DNA of 64,000 nucleotides from NCBI RefSeq assembly GCF_017874315.1, contig NZ_JAGGLG010000006.1:94363-158362 (forward strand), in the 5' to 3' direction. Positions 55,798 to 63,971 of the stretch are shown here, piece after piece. Within the stretch, counting starts at the first letter, position 1. Each line of letters opens with the position of its first letter. The notes beneath the pieces are model-generated. The model was not told where the DNA came from. It did no database searches and saw nothing but the letters and a program-made list of their open reading frames with translations. Both the position numbers and the translations under genes were made by a program. The DNA comes from Symbiobacterium terraclitae. GTDB taxonomy: Bacteria > Bacillota > Sulfobacillia > Symbiobacteriales > Symbiobacteriaceae.

Positions 55798-57417
55798 CTA
55801 CAGCAGCAGCCAGGCCAGGGTCGCCAACAGCCCCACGCCGCCTGTGGCGGCGGCTGCGGCGGCCCCGCGAATCAGGTTGACCCGCCCGCGCAGGTAGCGG
55901 TCCAGCGGCGAGACCTCCAGGCTCTCGCCCACAGCCTCCCGGAAGCGGCGCAGCACCCTGGGGTAGCGCGTAAGCGGCAGCGGCCGCTCAGGCAGATCCA
56001 GGACGTGGGGATCCGCGACGGACCGGCGCAGGTAGGCGGAGAGCGTGGCCGCCCACTCCTGCATCTCGGGCGAAAGCGACTCGCCGGGCAGGCAGAGCTC
56101 GGGGTTCAGCTGCGCCACCCGCTCCACGAACCGGACCTGGGCCAGGAGCAGGGCGTCCGCCTCGGCCCCGCGCTGGGACTGGCGCAGCCATTCGGCGTAG
56201 GCGGCCAGGCGGAAGCCGGCCGTCACCAGCGGCAGGGGCTCGCCGGGCACCGGGTGCAGGTCGGCGTCGGCCACCAGGCAGGGGTACTCGGTGAAGACCT
56301 GTCGCCAGATGGCGGCGGCCTCTTCGGGCCGCCCCTCGCCCCAGGCCTCCCTCGCCCGGGCCAGCAAGGCGCTGAGGTGGACGGCGTAGGCCAGGTAACC
56401 CACCGACTTGCCGTCCACCGGCGTGCGGGCGGCCACCGGGTCGGTGACCACCTGCGCCACCAGCCTCGCTGCCCTGGCTTCGGCCTCGGCGGCCTGGCCC
56501 GCGTCCAGCAGCTCCCGGATCGGGGGCAGGGCCGCCCGCAGGTGCTGCCGGAGCCGCGCCTGCCGCTCGGCCGTGGGCACCACCCGGCAGTTGCCCTGGG
56601 CGTCGGCGTCCAGCTCGCAGCCCAGGCGCCTCAGGTCGCGCTGCACCCGCAGGAACAGGCCTCCCACCAGGCTCAGGTAGATCAACTGGAACCGCCGCTG
56701 CCGCTCGGGGACGAACTCGGCGTACTCCCGCTGGAAGGCGGCCCAGCCCGTCTCCACCTCCTTCGCCACGCGGTCCAGCGACCGGTCGACGCCCAGCAGC
56801 TGGGCGGCCGTCTCGCGGCCCACCAGCGGCTCCAGCGCCGACGCCACGGCGCTGCCGATGATGCGGGCGCCCTTCTGGATCAGCGGCTGGGACCGCAGCC
56901 GGGCGACCAGGTCCGCGTACAGCCGCATGTTCTGCGCGTGCTCGCTCAGCGCCTGCGCCACCGGCCGGCCGGCGGCGGCGATCTGGTCGGCCAGGGCGCG
57001 CAGGGCCTGGGGCGGCAGGGCGTACCGCCGGGCGATGCCCGGGTGCGGCACGGCGCGCGCCAGGTCTGCGACGATCTGGTTGTAGTCGCTGAGGTCAGGC
57101 GGGGTCAGGCCCGCCGCCAGGTCGCGGGCGATGGCGGCTGGGTTCATCAGCACCAGCCGCTTGCGCAGGGCCTTCAGCTCCTCCTTGTGCCCGGGGTGCT
57201 TGGTCTCCTTCTTGCGTGCGTGCTCGATCTCCTTGAAGCGGCGCGCGAGCGGCTTGACGAAGGCCCAGTTGGACTCCTGTGCCCTCGCCTCGGCCCGCCT
57301 GATCAGGTGCTCGGCCAGCCGCTCGGGCAGCTCGTGCCTGAGCTCGGCCACCAGGTTGTCCCATTCCCGCTGGGCGCCCACCCACCGGCCCACTGCCGGG
57401 AAGATCAGGTCCTGCAT
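55798..57417 (-). CDS. Large helical protein of unknown function with C-terminal membrane segment
   Basis: 539 aa from ATG 57417 (GGAGGG 6 bases upstream; the 97-codon upstream extension is non-natural). Mostly alpha-helical, rich in Ala/Arg/Leu, with charged stretches (ARKKETKHPGHKEELKALRK near residue 60) and a terminal hydrophobic segment (GAAAAAATGGVGLLATLAWL). A tail-anchored cytoplasmic protein is suggested. No family recognised. Follows the 102-aa gene by 13 bases, so the two are one operon. Confidence 0.7.
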   Translation of the reverse strand: MQDLIFPAVGRWVGAQREWDNLVAELRHELPERLAEHLIRRAEARAQESNWAFVKPLARRFKEIEHARKKETKHPGHKEELKALRKRLVLMNPAAIARDLAAGLTPPDLSDYNQIVADLARAVPHPGIARRYALPPQALRALADQIAAAGRPVAQALSEHAQNMRLYADLVARLRSQPLIQKGARIIGSAVASALEPLVGRETAAQLLGVDRSLDRVAKEVETGWAAFQREYAEFVPERQRRFQLIYLSLVGGLFLRVQRDLRRLGCELDADAQGNCRVVPTAERQARLRQHLRAALPPIRELLDAGQAAEAEARAARLVAQVVTDPVAARTPVDGKSVGYLAYAVHLSALLARAREAWGEGRPEEAAAIWRQVFTEYPCLVADADLHPVPGEPLPLVTAGFRLAAYAEWLRQSQRGAEADALLLAQVRFVERVAQLNPELCLPGESLSPEMQEWAATLSAYLRRSVADPHVLDLPERPLPLTRYPRVLRRFREAVGESLEVSPLDRYLRGRVNLIRGAAAAAATGGVGLLATLAWLLL

Positions 57418-57430
57418 CTGCACCCCTCCG

Positions 57431-57739
57431 CTACAGGTTGATGCCCAGGGCGTCAAGGCCGCTCCAGTCCAGGTTGGCGTATGTCTGAAGCTCGGCGAGC
57501 CACCCCTCGTACGACACGGTCTCCAGGGGCAGAACCCGCCGCCAGGCCGTGCGCAGCTCCTCCCAGTCCGCGCCCGCGGAGAGCCCGGGCGGCCCCTCGG
57601 CGTCGGCCGCCACCCGGCCCTCGCGAAGGAAGTCCTCGAAGCAGCCGTCTGCGAAGAGCACACCGCCCTCCGGCAGCGCGACCGCACCGGCGCGCAGCGG
57701 GGCGACATGCTGGAACAGGAGTGCGTCCAGCCGGGCCAT
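57431..57739 (-). CDS. Hypothetical protein, partner of the 539-aa gene
   Basis: 102 aa, ATG 57739 with GAGGAGGTT upstream. Acidic, soluble (ends LDWSGLDALGINL). No recognisable domain. Short spacing to the 539-aa gene suggests joint expression. The 290 bases upstream hold no clear promoter. Confidence 0.65.
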   Translation of the reverse strand: MARLDALLFQHVAPLRAGAVALPEGGVLFADGCFEDFLREGRVAADAEGPPGLSAGADWEELRTAWRRVLPLETVSYEGWLAELQTYANLDWSGLDALGINL

Positions 57740-57960
57740 GCAGTTCAACCTCCTCGGGGCCGCAGTGCGGCGGTACATACTCGTAAGACGTCCCGGTGCG
57801 GGGAACCCCTTCAGCGGGGACCGTCAATGAGTATGACTCAGACGAACGCCGATCTGGTTCTCGCCGCGGCCGGAACCTTCTGGCCCCGGAGGCCTGTCCG
57901 CTTCGCGCGGCCCTTCGGCGCCACGGCTTGACCCGCTTCGGCGACGGCCGCCCGTCACAC

Positions 57961-57996
57961 GCAGCGACCAGGGGGATCACGCTCCCTGGTCGCTGC
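57961..57996 (-). terminator. Perfect 13-bp hairpin after the toroid protein gene
   Basis: Arms 57961-57973 and 57984-57996 with a 10-base loop, 33 bases past the stop at 58030. No T-tract follows, but stem strength suggests a terminator. Confidence 0.6.
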
Positions 57997-58029
57997 CCGT
58001 TCACCCCAGCTCATGTCGCCGGGCACTCA

Positions 58030-58833
58030 TCAGCTCAGCGCCTTCAGAATCTCCAGCGCCTCCAGCGTATACTGCGCGTCGCACCCCGGATAGCGGCTGG
58101 TCCATACGCCTTCGGCTCCCCGCCGCTGCAGCAGCTCGTCCCGGTAGGCCCGCACGGCCTCCGCCCGGGTGTCGAGCCCTGCGAGCCCCCACAGGATCAG
58201 GGCCCAGGTAAGGTCCATCACATCGAACCACGGCTCATGTCGGTACTGCCGCAGGAACCGCAGCGAATCGTCAAGGTACCTCTCCGCCGCGCGCGCCTGT
58301 CCCCGCATGTGGTAGACGGCCGCCATCGCGTGCGTGGTGGACAGGTAACCGGGGAAACGCCCGTCCTCCCGCCGGTTGGCCTCCATCCAGGCGACGGCCC
58401 TCTCGGTGACCGGGTCGCCGGCCAGTCCCAGTGCACACAGGCAGGCCGCGTTGTTGGCGGTCTCCCAGAGGTCCACGTGCAGGTCGCCGGGCCGGTTCCA
58501 CTCGGGCGGGTTCGCGCCGTACTGTGCGGGATCCTCCGTCCACCGCCCATCCTCCTGCTGCGTCCGCCGCAGGAACGCTACCGTGGCCCGGCACTCCGGC
58601 GTGTCGGCCAGCCCGCTCCAGATCATCCGCATCAGGCTGACGCTCGTGGAGCCCATGTTGGAGACGGGGCTGTTGAACTCCCGGCTCCGCCAGCCGCCGT
58701 CCGGGTTCTGCCGCTCCGCCCAACCGGCCGGGGGCGGCTCCGCGGACCCCGTCAGCCGCTTCGCCCGCCACTGCTCCCATGTCGTACCGTGTTGGAGAAT
58801 GTACTCGAGTGCCAGGGTATCCTGCCTGTCCAC
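58030..58833 (-). CDS. Terpenoid-cyclase/prenyltransferase-like alpha-alpha toroid protein
   Basis: 267 aa. QNPDGGWRSREFNSPVSNMG and QQEDGRWTEDPAQYGANPPE, and REDGRFPGYLSTTHAMAAVY are QW-type repeats of the squalene-cyclase/prenyltransferase toroid. The catalytic DxDD of cyclases is not seen and the length is less than half of SHC, so a full cyclase is unlikely. GTG 58833 start with weak AAGGTGGG site. Stand-alone gene; role unknown. Confidence 0.75.
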   Translation of the reverse strand: MDRQDTLALEYILQHGTTWEQWRAKRLTGSAEPPPAGWAERQNPDGGWRSREFNSPVSNMGSTSVSLMRMIWSGLADTPECRATVAFLRRTQQEDGRWTEDPAQYGANPPEWNRPGDLHVDLWETANNAACLCALGLAGDPVTERAVAWMEANRREDGRFPGYLSTTHAMAAVYHMRGQARAAERYLDDSLRFLRQYRHEPWFDVMDLTWALILWGLAGLDTRAEAVRAYRDELLQRRGAEGVWTSRYPGCDAQYTLEALEILKALS

Positions 58834-59077
58834 AGCCTCATCCCACCTTGTCCGTTGTGGTCGGTCCAGACCCCACCGTCAGCGAGTCGCCGCGCCCGGA
58901 AGCCGGCTGCGCCGCCGGGCAGTGACGCCCGCTGCACCGAAACGGTGGCGGATCCTTCCAACTGTAACAGACGGAACAAATGTGCGGTAGGTTTCGCGCT
59001 GTGCTGCGGGCCGCAGGCACCCGACGGCGAGGCGCGGGAGCGGAGTCCAACGCGCGCAGAAAAGGCGAATCTGGGTG

Positions 59078-59108
59078 TTGACCCTCACGCGACGTGAGGG
59101 TTTATCCT
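59078..59108 (+). promoter_or_regulatory. MerR-type promoter with 19-bp spacer and palindromic operator
   Basis: TTGACC (59078-59083), 19-base spacer, TATCCT (59103-59108). Within the spacer ACCCTCAC (59081-59088) and GTGAGGGT (59094-59101) form an 8-bp inverted repeat over 5 bases. This is the layout MerR activators untwist, so the gene is likely autoregulated. Confidence 0.85.
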
Positions 59109-59127
59109 ACCGTCAGGAGGTGAGCAG

Positions 59128-59889
59128 ATGGCGCTGACGGTGAAGGCGGTGGCCGACCTGGCCGGCATCAGCATCCGGGCCCTGCACCACTACGACCAGA
59201 TCGGGCTCCTGAAGCCGGCCGGGCAGTCGGCCTCCGGCTATCGGCTCTACTCCCAGCAAGACCTGGAGCGGCTGCAGCAGATCCTGTTCTTCCGCGAGCT
59301 GGGCTTCGGCCTCAAGGAGATCAGGGAGATCATCGACAGCCCCGACTTCGATCGCCGGAAGGCCCTGCTGGCCCACAGGGCCGCCCTGCAGCAGCGACGG
59401 GAACGCATCGACCGGCTGATCCACACGATCGACCGGACGCTGGAGAGCATTGAGAAGGAGGATGCCCCGATGACGAGGGAAGAGATGAAGCAGTTGTTCG
59501 ACGGCTTCGACCCGAGCGAGTACGAGGACGAGGCCCGGCAGCGCTGGGGCGGCGGCCGCGAGTTTGCAGAGTCCATGGAGCGCACCCGGAAGTACACCCG
59601 GGCGGACTGGGAGAAGATCAAGGCAGAGGCCGGCGAGATCTACGTGAACATCGCGAACCTCATGGACCGGGACCCCGGCGACGAGGCGGTCCAGGAGTGG
59701 GTCGGCCGCTGGCACGAGCACATCAACAAGTGGTACTACTCCTGCTCGCTGGAGGTCTTCCGGGGCCTGGGTGAGATGTACGTGCAGGACGAGCGGTTCA
59801 CGAAGAACATCGACAAGACCAGGCCCGGCCTGGCCCGCTTCCTGCGGGACGCCATGCGGATCTACTGCGACCGGCGGAAAGGCAGGTAA
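59128..59889 (+). CDS. MerR-family regulator with TipAS-like domain
   Basis: 253 aa. N-terminal MerR HTH (VKAVADLAGISIRALHHYDQ then GLLKPAGQSASGYRLY), dimerization helix (90-115) and a C-terminal TipAS-type antibiotic-recognition domain (FDGFDPSEYEDEARQRWG ... WYYSCSLEVFRGLGEMYV ... KTRPGLARFLRDAM). TipAL-like proteins bind thiopeptide or other drugs and activate their own operon. AGGAGGTG precedes ATG 59128. No obvious downstream target gene, so it may mainly induce itself. Confidence 0.92.
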   Translation: MALTVKAVADLAGISIRALHHYDQIGLLKPAGQSASGYRLYSQQDLERLQQILFFRELGFGLKEIREIIDSPDFDRRKALLAHRAALQQRRERIDRLIHTIDRTLESIEKEDAPMTREEMKQLFDGFDPSEYEDEARQRWGGGREFAESMERTRKYTRADWEKIKAEAGEIYVNIANLMDRDPGDEAVQEWVGRWHEHINKWYYSCSLEVFRGLGEMYVQDERFTKNIDKTRPGLARFLRDAMRIYCDRRKGR

Positions 59890-60395
59890 CAGCCGCTTGC
59901 AGGGGGCGCCCCGTCTGCCGGTACGGGCAGGCGGTGCGCTCCCGCGTCGCGGCTGCGGCCAGGTGCAGCCCGCCGCCCACGCCGGCGGCCGTATTCTCCC
60001 GATCGCTGCGGCGAGGCGCAACCAGCCTAACCGAGTACTGGGTAGGCAAGCAGGGAGGACCCCCGCGCAGGGGGGGCCTGGGAGCCCGCATATTGCCGCC
60101 TCGCGTTCGCAGCGGAGGGCGTCGGTTGTAACCAAAGGAGCGAAGGCGAACGTGCCCTAAGTAGCCAGAAAGCTACCGCATGTGAAGTGACCGACATGAT
60201 GTGGAGTCCGATGCTCCTGTTGATCGCCGGAGCGTCCCTTGTTCTTCTGGTACTATCAGCCACGTTATCGCGATAGGCCAGGATCGCCGGTAGAAACCGC
60301 TGACTCAGCCGAATCCCGGTTGAAGGAACAATACGCTGCCCGTTGAAACATTAAACTGGTAAACGCACTCCATGCATGGGAGCCGTGATAGGCAC
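59890..60395. other. Gap of about 500 bases before the restriction gene
   Basis: The first 300 bases are GC-rich with no supported gene. From about 60160 the composition turns AT-richer, marking the edge of the lower-GC island. A 26-codon hydrophobic ORF (60196-60276) may be real; no clear promoter for the following gene. Confidence 0.5.
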
Positions 60396-61283
60396 ATGGA
60401 AGGCGACTTGGCTGTTAAGGTGTTCGGGGTGCTTCACGCTGCATTCTTTGATGCTCAAGGTAAGCCGATTCCGTTTTTCCTACGTGAGAAGGCGAACACC
60501 CAGTCCGACCCGCTGGACGAGCACATCAGTGAACTAATCACGGGGGCTATCAAAGGCGTTGAGTGCTTCAAGGCCGGTTCCATTACCAGCCCTGACTTGG
60601 CTATCCTCGACAGCTCTGTGCTGCAGGGAACCTGGAAGGAGAGTGACCTGCAAGACCTCAACAAGGCGCTCGCTATCGAGGTCAAGAAGGTCGAGCGGGG
60701 CAGGAACGGGGTCGTCGCGAGGGCAACCGGAATGGACTATAATTCCACCCCGCCTTCCAGCCACGTCTATCTCTACGACAAGAACGACAGAGCGTTCATG
60801 GTTCGTTGCTTCTACCTGTTCGTTTCCACCGAGGCAGCCGCCGACAAGAAGAACACCATCGTGACTGCCCTCACACTGTGCGACGGTGCCGCACTGAACA
60901 CCGACGTTGACCTCTACAAGCAGATCGTTGCTCCCCGTGACAAGCAAACTGATGTCGGTAGCTACGGCGAAGGTGCGATTCGCAATCGGCCGATGCTAAT
61001 CTTCCCGAATCCGCTTGGGGTGGACTGGTTGGACAGGACACCTTCGCTAATCCATCCGGCGCCAGATCTCGAAAGGGTAGACGGTCGGCTTCGCCGAATC
61101 TGTACCATCAAGCGTACCCTCGCCGGAACAGACGGTAAGGAGTTCAACACGTTCTACTGCTACCAAGACAGCGACCTCTCTACGTATAAGGGTGCCGCCG
61201 AAGTAACCGACCCGTTCCCCACTCCCAAGGAACGTCAGCAGGGTAGACGCGGCAAGTTCCGAGTACCGGTTGAGATCCAATAA
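60396..61283 (+). CDS. Candidate type II restriction endonuclease
   Basis: About 295 aa. Metal-site pattern of a PD-(D/E)xK nuclease: Glu in DEHISELITGAI (residue about 48), SPDLAILDS (about 68) and AIEVKKVERG (about 100). The rest resembles no family I can name. ATG 60396 has only a poor site; an earlier ATG (60372) and TTG 60408 (GGAAGG upstream) are alternatives. Convergent with the DNA methyltransferase gene and sharing a terminator hairpin, in a lower-GC region. The restriction role rests on the motif and on the partner, not on a family match. Confidence 0.65.
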   Translation: MEGDLAVKVFGVLHAAFFDAQGKPIPFFLREKANTQSDPLDEHISELITGAIKGVECFKAGSITSPDLAILDSSVLQGTWKESDLQDLNKALAIEVKKVERGRNGVVARATGMDYNSTPPSSHVYLYDKNDRAFMVRCFYLFVSTEAAADKKNTIVTALTLCDGAALNTDVDLYKQIVAPRDKQTDVGSYGEGAIRNRPMLIFPNPLGVDWLDRTPSLIHPAPDLERVDGRLRRICTIKRTLAGTDGKEFNTFYCYQDSDLSTYKGAAEVTDPFPTPKERQQGRRGKFRVPVEIQ

Positions 61284-61287
61284 GCAC

Positions 61288-61318
61288 AAACGGGGCGGTC
61301 ATGACGACCGACCCGTTT
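61288..61318. terminator. Bidirectional terminator between restriction and methyltransferase genes
   Basis: AAACGGG (61288-61294) pairs with CCCGTTT (61312-61318) with inner CGGTC/GACCG, followed by T-run on the plus strand and preceded by A-run that gives a T-run on the minus strand. Confidence 0.8.
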
Positions 61319-61330
61319 TTCGTTGTTCTG

Positions 61331-63574
61331 TTAGTCTGCCGAGGCGCTGGGAAGGGCTGCGACTTCGGCTTTAGCGTTGGCGTTGGTATTGGCGTTGGCC
61401 TCAGCCCTAGCCTTAGCCTTAACCAAGCGGTCCAAGACGGCTCTAGCCACGTCTCCAACAGCAGTAGCAGCATCCAGTGGCTGTCCAGACTTCCTGATCG
61501 CGGTTCGCAGCTGGCTGTAGTGCTTCAAGCATACTCCTTCTGCGATAACGACCAAGTCGCCTGCCGGGGCATCAGGGTTACTGCTAACCAGCCGGTCAAA
61601 CAGAGCCGTACTTTCATCAAGAATGGTCCGAAGTACTTCTTCCCATTCTGCTTCACTGGTCGTGACATCGTTGGGAGTTACCTTCTTGCAGACCAACATG
61701 ATGTCATGCTCGATAGAGTTCTTCCCTAGCAACGGGACCCCAACGCTCATCTCCCCCTGCACCGGCCATGCGGCCACGCACTTGAACCCTGCATCGATGA
61801 TCGCCTCAGCAACGCTAACCCACGCTCTTTCGTCGGCATGGTGGAACGTAAAGACCAGAACGCCGTCGTCCTTGAGCACCCGGTGGGCTTCCTTGAACAC
61901 CCTCGTCATCACATCCGAATAGAATGCCGCGTCCTTTCCTTGGGCGGAGTTGACAATGGCCTCTTCGGCACGCCGGGTGGTCGGTTCCTCAAACTCAGGG
62001 TAACGGCCCTTCAAGGCCAACCGAAGCCAAGCATAGAAGAAGTCCGCCAGTTCCGAATAGTTGACGTTATCGAAGTATGGCGGGTCGGTAATCACTGCAT
62101 CGACGGAACCGTCGGGAATTCCTTCCAGGCGGGTTGACGAAGCACACCGTACCAAAGCGTTAGCGTCGGTGTTCACCAGGTCATCCCACGTTCGGGCGAA
62201 GCGCGCTCGAAGCGGCTTGTCTAGCGGAGGATAAACAACGCTCTTCTCACCCTCGTCATTGATCAGCCGTTCACTCGGATACTGGCACCATTCCTTGCCC
62301 TTCCGCAGTTTGGAGTAGAACAGCGTCGAAAAGGCTCCAGAGGAGTCCGGTGTTCCCCACAGATTGTTCTCCAGCGGCACCTTCTCAGGAGCCAGAACGT
62401 GGTGGCTGAACATATGCCGAACAGCACCCGTACCTCTACCCTTGAAGCTAGTGAACATGTTGTTGAACTCGAGAGTGGCACTGAACAATAGAACAAAGAG
62501 TTCCTTCACATTATCTGTGGCTACGTGCGGGGGTAGGTCTAAGATCCCGTGGAGCAGCGTGGAGAGGCAGTAGAGTTGCCGAGGGTTGAAGCAGTCCCGC
62601 CATAGGCGATAGTTGAAGTTGAGGATCTGTCGGGTGTTGTACCCGTCTTCGATGGCGACATCCGGGACGAGATGCTCCTCCTCAACCAACAGCCTGCTCG
62701 CTTCTTCGTACAACCTCAGGTCAGCTTCGCTAGGAGCTTTGTAGTCTCGGTATCCGCACCTATCACAACGGTAGTCAAGGGCATACATCCGATGAGTGGG
62801 GACTTTCTCCAGCTTCCGAACTACGTCGATGATCCTGTGTGTCTTGCCACAGACTGGATTCTGGCACTTGAAGGAGGACTGAGTCGCCGTACCTTCATGC
62901 GGGTTGTACATATGATGGCAGGAACCACATTGTGCGATCTTGTGACGAACATCCGGCAGGGCGTTTACCTCACCGCACTTTGGGCAGGAGGAATGCCCAC
63001 GGGGATCTTTGGCCGCATAGACGGCTTTGGAAAAAACTCGCGTCGGAAACAGGGGAGTAACAGTCCCGCAGGCGGGGCAAGGGAGTTCCTTGACCCAAAA
63101 CGTGTACATGACGTCGGCTTCATTACTGCCACATTTGCCGCACTGGGTCTTGTAGAAGCGGGTAATCTTCGGAGCAACATGAGACGCTAGGTATTCAAAC
63201 GCACGGTCCAAGTCTACCAGTGCAACATCCTCGAAAGCCTTCCGGACCTGGAACCATGCTACCGGGTTGATGTCCTGGCCAATAACCTTAGCTCCCAGCC
63301 GCAAGGCTTCGCCTAGGGTCGTGCCCGACCCCATGAACGGGTCAAGAACGACCTTGCCCGTGAAATCGCATCCGATGTAATACTGCCCCCACACGTCGGA
63401 ATCCTCGGGAAGCAGGGACCCCAAAACAGTCGCACGGAAAACGCTTCCAAGGCGTTTGGCCCACCATTTGTGCATATGGTACACAGGACGATAGATGTTC
63501 TTTCGGTAGCTCTCAACCTTGGCCAAACGGTTGATGTGCTCGATCGGAAAGTCACGTTCGATAGCGGAGGTCAT
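61331..63574 (-). CDS. Adenine-specific DNA methylase-like protein with zinc ribbons
   Basis: 747 aa. SAM motif I DPFMGSGTT at residues 78-86, after HKWWAKRLGSVFRA (about 35-48); catalytic DPPY in ITDPPYFDNVNYSELADFF near 497. About 410 residues separate them, including cysteine pairs CGKC, CPAC, CPKC, CGSC, CQNPVC, CDRC (residues about 140-270), i.e. several zinc ribbons. Resembles COG1743/DUF1156-type methylases with KWWARR. The C-terminus is low-complexity (AEANANTNANAKAEV). ATG 63574 chosen; the frame continues open to 63898 but without natural sequence, and the GGGGGA site is about 13 bases away. Likely protects DNA from the convergent nuclease. Confidence 0.85.
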   Translation of the reverse strand: MTSAIERDFPIEHINRLAKVESYRKNIYRPVYHMHKWWAKRLGSVFRATVLGSLLPEDSDVWGQYYIGCDFTGKVVLDPFMGSGTTLGEALRLGAKVIGQDINPVAWFQVRKAFEDVALVDLDRAFEYLASHVAPKITRFYKTQCGKCGSNEADVMYTFWVKELPCPACGTVTPLFPTRVFSKAVYAAKDPRGHSSCPKCGEVNALPDVRHKIAQCGSCHHMYNPHEGTATQSSFKCQNPVCGKTHRIIDVVRKLEKVPTHRMYALDYRCDRCGYRDYKAPSEADLRLYEEASRLLVEEEHLVPDVAIEDGYNTRQILNFNYRLWRDCFNPRQLYCLSTLLHGILDLPPHVATDNVKELFVLLFSATLEFNNMFTSFKGRGTGAVRHMFSHHVLAPEKVPLENNLWGTPDSSGAFSTLFYSKLRKGKEWCQYPSERLINDEGEKSVVYPPLDKPLRARFARTWDDLVNTDANALVRCASSTRLEGIPDGSVDAVITDPPYFDNVNYSELADFFYAWLRLALKGRYPEFEEPTTRRAEEAIVNSAQGKDAAFYSDVMTRVFKEAHRVLKDDGVLVFTFHHADERAWVSVAEAIIDAGFKCVAAWPVQGEMSVGVPLLGKNSIEHDIMLVCKKVTPNDVTTSEAEWEEVLRTILDESTALFDRLVSSNPDAPAGDLVVIAEGVCLKHYSQLRTAIRKSGQPLDAATAVGDVARAVLDRLVKAKARAEANANTNANAKAEVAALPSASAD
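61371..61424. repeat. Degenerate hexamer repeat in the methylase 3' end
   Basis: Nine consecutive hexamers of TTAGCG/TTGGCG/TTAGCC type encode the AEANANTNANAKAK-like tail of the methylase. Unit of six keeps frame. Confidence 0.7.
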
Positions 63575-63971
63575 GGTGGCGCTTCGTCCCCCTTTTGCCA
63601 CAGTGATTCTCGCAGCCGACTCAAATACCCTGTCTGCGTGTGACGGTCCGCTTCCTACGCCCGGTAAGAACTGGCTAGCGATGGTCGTCTGTTCCGTCCG
63701 GGATGTCAGAAAACGTACGCGTAGTTCATAGTCTTTTCCTGGCTGGAGACGGTGCTGCCCCAGTCGGGGGGCGGCTCGCTGGCCTACGCTACAGTCTTTG
63801 CCATCAGGTTTCGAACCGACTCCCACGCCCGATGACCTCCACGTCCCAGAAACGGCCATGTGGAACATGACATCGCTAAGGGTTTTCCGAATGACCACTT
63901 CTTACCTAGGAGCCTGTCTGAGTAAGCCAGTTCTGTAGGAGCAAAAGGGTTCGGTGTCCAATGTCTTCAGC
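63575..63971. other. Region between methylase and IS transposase
   Basis: No supported gene. It must hold the methylase promoter. GAGCCTGTCTGAGTAAGCCAG at about 63910 could be near the left end of the insertion sequence. Confidence 0.4.

Noticed and set aside
61371..61424. Hexamer repeats as a CRISPR-like array
   Set aside because: Units are 6 bases, contiguous and without spacers; a coding low-complexity tail explains them.
63811..63850. GGTTCGAAACC-like stretch resembling a tRNA T-arm
   Set aside because: No acceptor, D-arm or anticodon arm can be folded around it.
63601..63898. N-terminal extension of the methylase frame to 63898
   Set aside because: Sequence before MTSAIERDF is not protein-like (Gly/Ser/Arg-rich with no conserved elements) and would cover the needed promoter region.
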